This document shows positions 52,381 through 64,000 of a DNA stretch of 64,000 nt, one piece after another. The position numbers and the translations under genes were made by a program. Origin of the DNA: Campylorhamphus procurvoides (taxonomy: Eukaryota; Chordata; Aves; Passeriformes; Dendrocolaptidae). The notes beneath the pieces are model-generated. The model searched no databases and was not told where the DNA came from. It worked only from the letters and a program-made list of their open reading frames with translations. Position 1 is the first letter of the stretch. The number at the start of each line of letters is the position of its first letter. Where the stretch lies: the NCBI GenBank assembly GCA_013396655.1, contig WBMV01000470.1:186001-250000 (forward strand), written 5' to 3'.

Positions 52381-53534
52381 AAATTTAATTACTAAAATTA
52401 AACTATTTGCTTCTTGAAGCTGTTATTTTTAAAAGAAAATGATGTTCATGGTGACATATTTAGCAGACAGGTGTACAGGCATATTGTGCATGTACAGCTT
52501 CCCAGCATGGTTTAGTATTGTACTAGTTTGTGCCAGTGTGACACAGATCAGCTGCCTGTGCCTCTTACAGGAGTGCTGCTTTTGTTTTCAGGATGTCTTT
52601 GTAGGTGCTTCAGTTCCTTAAAAATGAGATATGGGGCAATTGCAAGGTTCTCCTAAGTGGTGCAGGGTCAGCATCTTCCCAGAAGTGGCCAGAGCAGCCT
52701 TAGAAATTACTAAGAGCTAGGTGCTTAGGTGATTCATATCTTATATTTTAGTAGGATTCTCAGCATCAGTTTCATCTTCTGGTCAGAGAAGTAGACTATG
52801 AAAATAAAAGGTCTAGATGAAAATATTATGAAGTCAGTACACAGCTGGCTGTGAAGATATTCCAGAAGTGCAGAGGAGCAGAGAAATTGCTGTAGCTCCA
52901 CATCATTGTTTGCCCAGCAGCATGGCTATTGCTTTAAGGTTCCCCGTGTGCAAGTTTGCTCTTAACCTGCAATCAGCACAAGTTTATTCCTCACAGGTAA
53001 GGGCATGCATGCAGACTTTGACTGGGAATTCATTGATATATTGAAGTTTGTGACCTTGCTTGCCTTTGAATATGTGTGTTTCTCTCTGCTTTTTGAGTAG
53101 TTTTTAGTTGTTCACTGACAAATTAGTAGTACGTATCCAGGATAGTCCCTGAGAGCTCTCTTAGTTTAAGAGCTGTTCAGTATTTTAGTAAATCTGAACT
53201 GGAATGTAAAGAATTGCACAAAAAACTAGGGTGGAACTTCTGGCACTTTGGATATCAGTGTTTTAATTTGCCATTGACTTGGTACATTCATAAACTGTTT
53301 TGAAATTAGTGAGAAGTGCACAATTACTGCATCTAGGAAAAAGGTAATTTGCAAAGCAATACTAATGAAAGAATAATACACAGTACTGCAACAAGGGCCT
53401 AGGCAATACAGTGCATTATTATAGTGCATCTGGGCATTATGCTCATCCATCAAAAGATCAAAAGCAAATGCTGTTGTGAGCAGGAAGACTTCAGCGGTAG
53501 TGACCAGTTGTGGTGCCAGCCTTGGAGAAATTCT

Positions 53535-53645
53535 AACAAGTTGGAGAGAGCCAAAAGAGAGCAACAAGAGTAAGATGCTTAGGAGATTATGGTGAAGCCT
53601 TGGTAGAATTGGTTTATTTAGTTAAGGAAAGATAAAAATTGATGA
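53535..53645 (+). mobile_element. Highly degraded CR1 LINE fragment
   Basis: The string ACAAGTTGGAGAGAGCC, then AAAAGAGAGCAACAAGAG, then a decayed GAATTGGTTTATTTAGTT follows the order of the CR1 segment that encodes the LERVQRRATK and LGLFSL region. No 3' tail is recognisable, and the edges and the extent to the right are uncertain. Confidence 0.55.
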
Positions 53646-56600
53646 GGTCCAAGTCTTCATGTCTACTTAGAGAAGGACAGTTAGCATTACTTGGGAAAAA
53701 GAAATTTTTGTAACCCATAGGCTTAAAAATCATGTTTACACCTCATGTAGTAAGCCAGTATTTGTGGGGCTGGTTCAGAGGTGTTCTGTGTGCTGGTGAG
53801 CTATAAGGCAGGAGGGCAACCAGCTGGTGGTGGCAATCTGTCCTGTTCCTGGCTAAGCCATTGCGTTGTTTGTTAACCACAGGTGAGCTGCTTCTTGAGT
53901 CCATTGTTAAAATGTTTGTGACTAAGAATCTCATAATTTGAGTGCTCAAAAAATTGAGTACTAAGCAAACCATTTAAAGGTGTGAGCACATAAGTTTAAG
54001 TGTGTGAATTTCAAGTACTTTAACATTGTTGTCACTGATTTGATCCAAGTATTTATCTAGAGTCCCAAATGCATATTCTGAGAATTAATTTGGTAATATT
54101 TATAAGAGCCTTTGTTTCAAGGTTTGGAGCACTCCATCTTAGTATATTGGCAAAGAACTGCAGAGGTGAGTTTATATTTGTTCTGGTTTCAAAAATTAGG
54201 ATAGTTTCAGCACACTTTGCCACATATGGCCATTAGAAACTTTTTCATTCTTGTTTGTATCTCTTTGACTCCTTATTCAGCTCTGAGTCAGCTTTGTGTA
54301 TGGAAAGAAAGTAATTTTCGAATGTCAAGGAACTAAGAAAGCAAGAGACTAGAAGAGGGAGGAAGAGAAAGATGAGTTCATCAAAACCCAGATGTTTGGA
54401 GCTTTATTAGATGGAGTTATATCTAGGATTAAATAGCTGATTGCAAAATATATTTATAATGAAAGGTTAGGGCATTACAGGCTATGCCTTCTAAAGTCAG
54501 TGAGAGGTTTTCCACTAGTTCCACTGAGCTTTGATCAGGTCAGCTTTCCACAAGGTGTCCATCATTCCAGTGAAGTTCCAGGAATGAAATCCAAAAGATT
54601 TGCTACCATCATGCCCAGTTTAACTTCTGTGCCAGGTTCTCTTATGTTTACCTTTACTAAGTTGGATAATGCAAAAAGAACCTCAGACTGAGGCTCGCAC
54701 CAAGCTGTTGCCATCTGAATAAGAGAGATTTCTTCTGCCTTGGAGTTGGAGGAGAAGATTTAGCAAAGTCTGTTTCCTCACCTTCTGGTGCTCTTGGTGC
54801 TCAGGAATTCTTATCGTGTTTATCCCTATAGCTCTCTCAGGGTTGTGATTGTTTAAAAGCCAGATAAGATGAATCAAAAAATCAGTACCAGGTGCCGCTT
54901 TCTTCCATGAGGCTAAATTTGATCTTTCTACAGCACAGTTCTGACTTGAGTGATCTCCAGTTGGTGTTTTCTCCAAGAGGAGTGCTCTGCTGTTAATTTG
55001 GAATTGTTGAGCAGTTTAAAAACCATGTGTTTTTGATGAGACCATGACACGTCTGTAAAAACAAATGGACTTTAAACTGCTTAGGTTTCTAAATTAACCT
55101 TTAATATCTTCAATCTTCTCAGTATACCATCAAGCAAAATACTGTTGCTTCTAGTAGGATTAAAAAAAATCCCTGGACCCAATAAAGTAAAGAATTTTAG
55201 AACTTACTGGATTCTCTAGAGGAAACTCGAGTAATCATGAGGCATTTCAAGACTATATTCTATATGGTGAAGACTTCTAGAAATCTACAAGTACTGATAA
55301 TGGGGAATAATAAAAATACAGTATTATATCTGATAACTGGTTGTATTTTGTTCTGTAACTGCAGAATATAGCACAAGAGAGATAATAAGGAAGGATTATG
55401 AAGATGTGAAGTATTGAATTTGAATAGTTTAAGAAGTCAGGTTAGGATATTAGTCTAAATTTGACATATTTAATAGATTTAACAATCACTTGAACAACAA
55501 GCTACTATGGAAATCACATCTGTATTCTGAGAATATTTCAATACAGGTGTGGTGCTAGTGATGTTGCTGGGGTTTATTTTCCTCTTTAAATGAAAGGTAA
55601 CTTTTTCCTTAAGGGAACTGCATTTTTGTGTATACAAAAGTGTTATGCCATTTTATCCAATCAAACATTACAGCGCAGCGGCTCAAGTCTGTTGTATTGT
55701 GGTATCATGCTTTTAATACCATTTAATAAAGCTATTTGTTTCTTTAAAGAGTTTGTCATCACACGTGTATCAATAGTTATAATAACTCTTTCAAAAGACA
55801 ATTTCTTGATTGCTCCTCTGATCTTTGTAATTTCATTGCAAGCAAACAAGAAGGAGCACAGTGAAGGCAAAAGAACATGAATCTGAAATGAGTAAGGAAT
55901 GTTTTTTCACAGCACAGACAACTACGCTGTGAAAATTTTTACTTTAGGAAGAAATGTGTACATGTTACTTTTTTTTTCTCCCCAACAGTTTCTAAAAACC
56001 TTATGCAGTATTTATAGGTACTTCTTCTGAGATGTGATGAAGCACTCTGCTTCAAGGCATCCTTAATATCCAGAACCACCAGTCTGCAACAGTAACTGGT
56101 ATCCCAGTGGTGTTTTGCTTTGCTTTGAGGCAACAGCAATGGTAGGGGGGTGGTCTACTGACAGAAATTACTTACAGACAATTTCCCAACAGGAGAGGAT
56201 GCAGAGTTTGTCAAATGTACTTAATTATTGGCTTGGTCCTAAGCAGGCTGCTCTTATGGGAAGGTTGTTGTAGGGCTAGTGAAGAGTGTTGTGGTGCTTG
56301 GGGCTCTGTGCTGGACTGTCTGCAGGGTATTCAATGTATCAGCTAGTTCATGGCTCACCCCGCAACAGGCTTGTGGATGTTTTTGACCACAAGCCCAAGG
56401 CTGTAAGATATTACACTTAAAGTATATCCTTTATTAGGCTAAACTTACACTGCAGTGTGAGGATTGTTGCTTGTTTTTGTTCATAATTCACAAGGGATGC
56501 TCTTGCTCCCTTCCTTATTACATCTGCAGCACATGAACTTCACATACTCTTTGTTTTCAGATGGGGATATGTTTTGGAGGTAGTCCATCTCCTTGGGTGA

Positions 56601-57097
56601 TTACTGGGAAAAAGTTGCTTTAAATTCTATGTCTTTTGACATGTTCTTTTGAGGAGGATGAAGCAGGGACAGATGGCTGCTAGTTGAATAGGCTTGTTTT
56701 TTAGTTTGTTTTTTATTTACTCTTCCTCATACACTTAAAAGAACTGAAACATGATACTGAAATAAAGGAGTGGGTGAGAAATAACTTTCCATTAATTTAC
56801 TGCCTTATTTCATACGTCAAAAAAGATATAATTTATTCTTTCTTCCACCCATCTCTTGTTGTAAATCTTAAATGAATTATGTAAGTAAGATGAGTGCCAG
56901 CTTCAGAGCTGCTGTGGGTTCATGTTAGGGGCAGATTAAGCATCAGGGTGAGAAGAAAGTGTATGTATTTAGAAGAACTTTTCTCTTTTTGACCCCTGGC
57001 ACTGGATGCTGTGGAGATGACAAGCTTGGCTTCAGCCCATGAACCTGGTCTGAACTGGGATGAGGCACGAGCCCACCACCTACTTTCCTGCTGGCAC

Positions 57098-57130
57098 AGC
57101 TCAGCTTGGCTCAGTGTAGCTCAGTGTCCC
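57098..57130. repeat. Decayed GCTCAG tandem stretch
   Basis: Four GCTCAG units occur within 33 bases with variable spacers, the last two sharing the longer unit GCTCAGTGT. A short, imperfect tandem repeat. Confidence 0.7.
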
Positions 57131-60100
57131 CAACTACTCTACAGGCAGGGTTTCTCATCTCTCCTTTTGTGATGTTGTGGGGCAGATGGGGTCTCCCTTC
57201 GTGGCACGGTTGCCACCTCGCTGGTGGGGACTCAGGCTGATGCCAGAGCTTGGCTTTTGGGATTGGAGTGGATGTAAACTTGGGCTGTGTTCCAGGTCTG
57301 GGTTTCTTGCCTCTGTTATGGATTTAGGTAATTAATTCTGTCAATAGTTTTGAATTTACAGAAAGTGGAAGTGATTGTATATGTGGGCAGGGATTTGGGG
57401 ACTGTGTGGGTTTACAAATGAAAGCAAAAAGTGGTGCTTAGTTTAAGATGAAAGATTTGTACTACTGCTTGCGTGCATGCAGTAAAGGGTCGTACAAAGA
57501 CAGCAAGAGCAAGCTTGTGTTAGCTTCCAAAAATTGTGCATATGAGTCAGGGACTGGGCTTCTCAAAACAAACTTTGATCAACCATTAAAACCTTATCCT
57601 GAGGGATTGGATTTGATTCAGCTCTCTGTACAGTGCTGCTCATATTCACAACTTGAAATAAAATTGGGACTCTTTTGGCAATTATTGGGCAACAGCTGAT
57701 TCAAAGCAGACATGATGGGTGAGGTTCATACCAAGAGACTTCAGGTTCTGTAGCTGAGCTAAATGCTCAAGGCAGCCGAATTTCTCATTCCTGGACAAGA
57801 ATGAACACCTTGAGAGTGAGTTCATCTGATCTGTTTTACTGCTTATTTCAGGGTGAAATGGGGCACGACCTAGACTAGCTGCACTAGGTAATCTCTATTG
57901 ATGTGAGAGAAATGGAGTTGACCAGTTCCAAAATACATGTCCATGGATCCCAATGTGCCTAACTCACAACATAAAAGTAAATTCTTACGTAAAAGAGCTT
58001 TTTAGAAATTTTTATTATGAAGTAGAGTGTTGCCTTAAAAATGGTCATTTTCAGATTTGGAAGAGAAAGGCTAAGTTGCATTGTACAAAACAAATGACTT
58101 CTCAATTTGACTAACAGAGCAATTTTACATGGCCCCAGGAAGTTCCTGCACAGCCACAGTTATGGTTGGGAAGTATATTTGGCTTGTGAACAGTATGTCA
58201 TGAATGCAGATATGTTGGCCTTTTTTTCAGAGTAAAATTGAGTTTGAAACACTTCCATGGAATTTTGTAGTCAAACCAGCAGTATCATCTGCCTTGGGTC
58301 TGACAGTGGTATCTAGTCACTTTATATAGTACTGCTCCCAAACTGACAAACCTCTGCAAAGAAGTGAACGTGCCTTTTCTTGCCACATGTTCTCAGACCT
58401 CGAAGCATAACAGGTACCACGTGGCAGTGAAAAGCCAGCCCAGTTCTGGGGCAACAAACATGACGTGGAGTTAATGAGCACCGCAGGACCTGAGCTGCCT
58501 TCACAGCTGTGTGCAGTTGAGTGTCTCTGTACCCCATTCGCTCACGCGCTGTGCAGCATCTGGGTGTTATTACAGCCGTCCTCCTTTCTTGCTGTTCAGG
58601 GTATCCCAGCTCTCCGTGGGCTTGGGAGAGGAAAGTTCTCTCTACACATGCTCCAGCCTCTGAATGGGTGGCTGGGGAAAGGAACATCCCTCAAATATAG
58701 GCTGTTAATGTAAATGCTTTTGCAAGTTTGCAGACAGAATAATGGTGAGAAACAACTGCTGAGAATTTTTCAAATGAAATAGTTTGCAGCAATGCTAGCA
58801 GCTCATTTTTAGTAGACGATAAAAGATTAAAATTATGTTCATCAGTTTTTGACAAGTTAGAGAATGGACACATGTGCCTTGTTAACCAGTCCTGTATAAT
58901 ATTCAAATTAGTCTTTTAGTTTTTTTTAAGTCCTGACTTGATCTCTCTGCTTTTGGGGTTTTTGAAGGTTCTGTGCATATGGAAAGTTTTCTCCACCAAA
59001 TATAAAAATGACGTTAGCTTTTTCTATTCCAACCCATTTTAAGCTCTAATGTTTAAGACATTTATTAGATGATAGAGAGATTTTAGGTCAAGCACTGCCT
59101 GGCTTTCACAATGATTTCCATCTGAAGGGCTTGCATAGTAAAGTCTCTTCACTTTTTATTTGAAATTTTAGTTCGGCTCTTTACTCATGATAAAATAAAT
59201 AAAAATGAAGGGCTTACTACAAGTGCTGCAGTGAAAAAAATATGGAACTGCTTTGTCAAATAAAATGCGTGACATTTATCCATGAGAAATATCCATTAAG
59301 TGAGTGAATAAAATTACTGCCCTAGGTTGACATAGTAGGCAATATTTCTGTGAGTATTGTACATGTAGAAGATTTACCTCTACCTCTGTTTTAAGTTCAT
59401 CTTTAAAGTAATAAAACACAAATGGGCAAAGTTTTCCCATAATCCTGCTTTCCCGTAGCTCTTTGTTGTATTGCTTAAAACATAACATTACAGTGTAATA
59501 TGTATTTTTGCTTCATCCACCCATAAAGGGTAGGGGGCAATTCGTTTGCATTTGGTGCTTGTACTGAAATATTGTTTCTATTTCGGGCTTCAGCAGTGAC
59601 CAGATGTGCAGGACATGCAGTTCGAGGTTTGAGGACATGGTCACTGCCAGGGTGCTGGCTCCAGGAGCCCGAGGAGGAGAAGAAGCCATGTGTAAACAAG
59701 TAATGAAGGGAAGGAGGACAAAACTGAACTCTTTAAAAACCTGTCACCCAAAAAGTGAAGGGTGAAAAAGCTTCAGTGAAACTGCAGCTGAGAATACTCA
59801 TAGGTGTTTGTTTATTGCAGCTTGGGCTGTATATTTAGTGTGTGAGATGCAGTTTATCCTAAGCTATGTATGTTGTGTCTTGGCAGCTCCTCTATGCGGT
59901 AGTATGTCTAGCATGTCCTGGTGGAAACAAACCCAGAAGGCCCATGGAATATGGGAGTACCAAAACAGTGCATGCTTGAGCCATGTCCTTGGTGGCACTG
60001 GGAGAGAGCAGCTGCCCTCCTGGGGTGTGCAGGCTGTGGGTTTGCCGAGGATAGCAAGTCATCCAGAGTGTGCCCCAGACCCCTGGCAGGGCAGAGGTGC

Positions 60101-61721
60101 TCAGGGCAGTGGGAACTTAGCTGGGCTCAGTGCCTGCAGCCGTCCTGCTCCAGCACACATGCCCAGTGGTATGGGCTCCTGGAGGAGCACAGTGCTCATA
60201 CATGTAATTTTGCTATTGTATTAGAATTCCTGTAGTTCTCAGTGGCTGAGTTCAGGGTAGTGTTGTAATAATGCTATTTATGTGCTGTTTACCTGGTGTG
60301 ACTGCTGCTGTACAAGCAGGCTTCTAGGCGTCTTCACTCTGCATTTTACCACAATGATTTTGTGGATGTGAATTCTTTTCATGGGATTCCTGTTATCGGC
60401 TGAATTGAATATTAAATTACTCCTCAAACCCTCAAGGCAGTGCATCAACTTAACTCATATGGAGCAATTTGTGCTGTGCTGTATGTACTATGTACTGGCT
60501 TCAGTTTCTGAATTCTCCCAGGGCTAGGATTTTGCTCCATTCGTTTCTATTTTTCTTTTTCAAAGTTGGAATGCTTTACTAAGAGTGCAAAATATTTTTA
60601 ATGAAGTATTTTAATTTGTTCTCATATTATGGGCTTGTATTCCACCCTCCCCTCATCCAGGTTTTGCCAGATGTTTTAAATATTTTCTGAGTACATATGC
60701 TTTCAAGGTTTTTCTGCAAATCCAATTGTGTTTAACAGGCACTGAGTCCTTGTGAATCGATGTTGTGTTTTTCTCTACTTTATGCCTCTAAGATCTGGCA
60801 GATGTCTTGAGTTCTAGGACAGGAGATTTTCAGTGTTTTCTGTATGAAAGCAGATAAGATTGCTACATAGTTAGAATTTCCTCAGAAAGGATCAGAGTTT
60901 CAGACCTCTGTGGGAGGAAGGCATTTCTCTGGCCACATGTTTTGACAGTATTTAGTAAATTTAGTAAGTAATTAAATTCAATAATTCATCTTATACTGTA
61001 TCAAAAAGGGATGGCTTTTGTAAGGAAGGCTCTACTTTTGCAGCTTTTTTCACATTTCCTTTTTTTTTTTTTACTTACATGTTTGTATATGTAACATGTA
61101 AAGAAATAGTGTTTACTTGATCTTACCTTGGGAGAAGATCTTAAAGTCATAGTTTTAGCAAGATGGATGGTAATTGTCACTCAGAGATACATGTACTTAA
61201 TTCAGTTTTATTTTCCTCTTGACCAGCCAAATTAAATACATTTGTTTCCTTTTAGTCATAACTAATTACTTGCACTGCAATACAAATTATTCGCTATGTG
61301 TTTTCCTTCCTTGATTTTTTTTCTCCACTACTTTTTCTGTCATTTGCTTTTAAGACACTTGAAGGGTCATTTTTGATAATGAAAAGTGAGGAAATGGCAG
61401 AGGTGGCTGCTGAAGGCTCTTTGTGTGCTCTGTGCTTTCTGCCTGTAGTTATCAAGCTGCAGGACATGAGATGCTCAGAACGTGTCATGGGGATGAGGCT
61501 TAAACTCAAGAGGTTAGCTGGTGACTTGATGCTCCTTCCTTCTGTTTCCATTTGCTGACTTCCAGATTGAGAACCTGGTGCATCTGAGTTAACTTGATGC
61601 CTCATGGAAATTTTAGAAAGGGGACAACCACTTCATATCAGCCTGTGATCAGAAACAGAAGGAGAATTGAAAAGAGAAGGCATGCAGAATTAAAGAACAA
61701 AGAAGCACGGATCAGAAGAGT

Positions 61722-61747
61722 GGGGCAGGGAGGGAAGGGGGAACGGG
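61722..61747 (+). other. G-quadruplex motif in a purine tract
   Basis: GGGGCAGGGAGGGAAGGGGG (61722-61741) plus a further GGG at 61745-61747 gives five G-runs with loops of one to three bases, a canonical quadruplex pattern. It lies in a purine-rich stretch (about 61650-61765). It is on the + strand, so it would also be in the PARD3 pre-mRNA. Folding is inference from the motif. Confidence 0.7.
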
Positions 61748-62778
61748 AGGAAGGAGCTAGGGGCAGGGTGTGCTTACCTCCCCAGGGACAAATAAAAATA
61801 CATAACTGTTTCCTTGAAGTTACTTTGCTGTATAAACAATTACCCCAGGACCATACATGGAAATGATGTATGACTATGAGAGAGAAAGTGAGTAGGTTTC
61901 TGCTGGCCTCCCTCTCGCCCTTTCTTTCTCTTTGCAAAAATCTCTAGAATTTGAGACCTGGTCTGTGCCAGAAACTGAAGGATAAAACCACAAAAATAAT
62001 GTTAAAGACATGAAAAGGAAGTATAATCCCATATGATTACACTTTTGTTATTTCTTAAGTGTTAATCACAAAATGAAAAATGGTAGTGTGTAATCTTGGA
62101 TTTGTATAAGTGCATGATGACATTTTGAATTACCTTTCCTGAAACACAAACTGTGGATGTCTCAGACACAGAAGACATTCACTGAATTGCAGAGCTTTAA
62201 AAATGACAGTCCTGGGGCTTTGATGGATTCTCTGTCTCCTGAAGTCTTGAAATTAAAGTCAATATTTTTCTGTATTTCCAACAGAAGTTAAAAGACTAAA
62301 TGCAGACATTATTGCATGGTGTACCTGGGCTTATATAGGTGTTTGACAGGATGATCACAGGGTGTCTTCAGGATTTGAGTTATGAGTCTTGTTTGGAGTC
62401 TCACAGTAGTGCTGCAGCGTGTGTAGTGAATGATTCTTCGCATACTTGGACCTGTGCTTTTCTGATTTAAGATTCTTCTGTATTTGTTTTCTTAATGTTT
62501 TCTTTTCTCAGTGCAGTTTTTCTGGCTGCACCCTCTCTCCTTGTTTACAGCTGGTTCTGTGGTCTTCCCATCCTGTCTGCCACAGCCCCTTTCTGTGGCT
62601 ATTCTGCTGTAACACCCTCTTCTCCTATGAACCCAATGGGTTTCTCATTCATCAATACCTCATTTTGTTTGTAGGTGGAGTGTGTTTATTTGGTTAGGGT
62701 TTTTTCTTGTTGTTGTTGTTTTGTGTGTGTTTTGTTTTCTTTTAGGATAAAAATGAGAAAATTTAAGCATTGTTTGCA

Positions 62779-62827
62779 CCTCTTTTTTTTTCTTTCTTTT
62801 TTTCTTTCTTTTTTTTTTTTCCTTCAG
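62779..62827 (+). repeat. T/C pyrimidine tract ending in a splice-acceptor-like CAG
   Basis: About 47 consecutive pyrimidines, mainly (CTTT)n-like with a final T12, followed by AG in CTTCAG at 62822-62827. It would make a strong 3' splice site, but I see no matching donor within a normal exon length. It is called as a simple repeat. Confidence 0.8.
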
Positions 62828-64000
62828 CTCCTCCTTAGTGCAGGCCAAGTGCAGACCAAGGGGGATGGACAGCATCTGCTTCAGTCACCATGGCTTGGGC
62901 TGGTTGCATTCTCCTGTGGGGACTGGCTGATGACTCAGCTACTACTTGGCCCTTTAACAGAAACTGATCTGTTTTGGCTCAGCTGAAAAAAAGGACATTT
63001 TGAGCCCTTTTCTTCCCAGAGTATTTATTCTCTTTGCTTCATGGCTGACTGCTGGTGTAGCTGTATCAAAAAAAAATCCCAAGACTGTATTTTACAACAG
63101 TGGCTTCAAGTGTGCTCCAACTTAATTAGTAGGAAAAACCAGCTGGTTATATCTCTGGCTGTATTAGAGGCTTCATGCTGTTGTGGTGTGACTGCTTATT
63201 GTTGAACATTCAATGCAGAAGGCAGTTTACCTTACAGATTTTTTTTTTTGAAAGAAAAATAGGTTAAATATGTAAGTCACCACATAAATGCTAAGTATGA
63301 TTATAAAATGCAAAAATGGTAATACAGAATTCTGTGAGGAGGGCCATGTAAGACTGCCTGTGGGCCTAGGTTTTTATTCCTTTGCTTTTACAGCAAAGAG
63401 ACTAGAAATGCTTATGCAATATTAATTCAGGATATACAGCAAATTGGCATTTGGAAGCATTCAATTTTCCTCATAATTGTTCTCCATTCACTTGGCCGAT
63501 TATCAGTAATTTCAGGGAATTAAAGATGCTTCTTTTAGAAGTTTCTAGTGAACTCTTTAGAATTGTCAAATAATAACAAACCTGCCACTTAGGCAGCAAT
63601 TTTCCCTCTCACTGTCCTCACGCTGATGTTAGATCGCTGTTTGGAAAGGCTAGACAAGCAAACTGCCATGGAGTAAATCAGCAGGAAAATTTTTTCAGCC
63701 TCATTCTGCTGAATGAATTTTGATCCAAGGATTCTTGTGGGTTTTTTGTTCATGCAAAGACTTTTATCCTTGAGTTTGGGACCAGGGAGGTTGTTTTTTT
63801 TTTTTCCTTCTTGATAGCAAATGTGCAAAACTGTATTTTTTTAATAACTTAATATTATATTTTAGTGGATTACACTTATACTTCTTCAGTCATCTCCAGG
63901 TGAGTCCCACAAGAATGTAATTCAAAGCATGTGATGTCCAGGTCTTTACTTTTCCTCTACTGTAATGCAACAAGGGAAACAAAAATTTTAAAACCTCCCT

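Larger units (their letters stand above)
53646..64000 (+). other. PARD3: Intronic sequence to the window end
   Basis: No exon or RNA gene supported. It contains a decayed GCTCAG-type tandem stretch at 57098-57130, a slightly GC-richer patch at 59900-60180, a purine tract with a G-quadruplex motif at 61650-61765 and a pyrimidine tract at 62779-62825. Open frames here are short and unrecognised. Confidence 0.65.

Noticed and set aside
59808..60224. A 138-codon + open frame in a GC-richer patch.
   Set aside because: Two overlapping + frames are open here because stops are rarer in GC-rich sequence; neither resembles a known protein.
62822..62986. A possible exon after the strong pyrimidine tract and CTTCAG.
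   Set aside because: No usable donor follows within a normal exon length, and the tract itself is a simple repeat.

Overview
This is a stretch of vertebrate, most likely avian, nuclear DNA that lies almost entirely inside one large gene. The DNA is AT-rich and CpG-poor. It has few interspersed repeats, and nearly all that I can recognise are 5'-truncated CR1 LINEs ending in the ATTCTRTG-type 3' tail typical of birds (crocodilians and turtles also carry CR1). No bacterial gene organisation, operon, CRISPR array, rRNA or tRNA was seen.

The only protein-coding sequence I can support is one 181-bp exon on the + strand at 48736-48916. It encodes 60 residues plus one base of the next codon and matches human PARD3 (Par-3 polarity scaffold) from about Leu75 to Ala134, with about three substitutions by my recollection of the human protein. 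The window is therefore about 48.7 kb of the intron upstream of this exon (intron 2 if the exon is exon 3), the exon, and about 15 kb of the next intron. No other PARD3 exon is in the window.

Layout: 1-13170 is intron with one minus-strand CR1 tail (about 813-1000), an A/C-rich low-complexity tract (7887-7997) and a pair of adjacent short hairpins (8207-8252). A CR1 at 13171-14578 is split by about 626 bp of unidentified sequence. 14579-40555 is mostly featureless intron, but holds a well-formed exon-like module (32644-32815), a 42-bp micro-exon-like segment (35521-35562) and two short inverted repeats (36908-36995). 40556-41873 is a nested pair of CR1 copies, a younger one inserted into an older one. 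41874-48735 contains a cluster of TAATTA-type motifs, a short tandem repeat and a perfect 25-bp interrupted palindrome. Downstream of the exon come a CpG-rich patch (50949-51173), two more degraded CR1 fragments (52178-52380 and about 53535-53645), a G-quadruplex motif (61722-61747) and a long pyrimidine tract (62779-62825).

I found no new biological system. The observations most worth checking are the candidate unannotated exon at 32644-32815, the nested CR1 history at 40556-41873, the unidentified insertion inside the CR1 at 13775-14400, the CpG patch after the PARD3 exon, and the TAATTA cluster near 44.1 kb.
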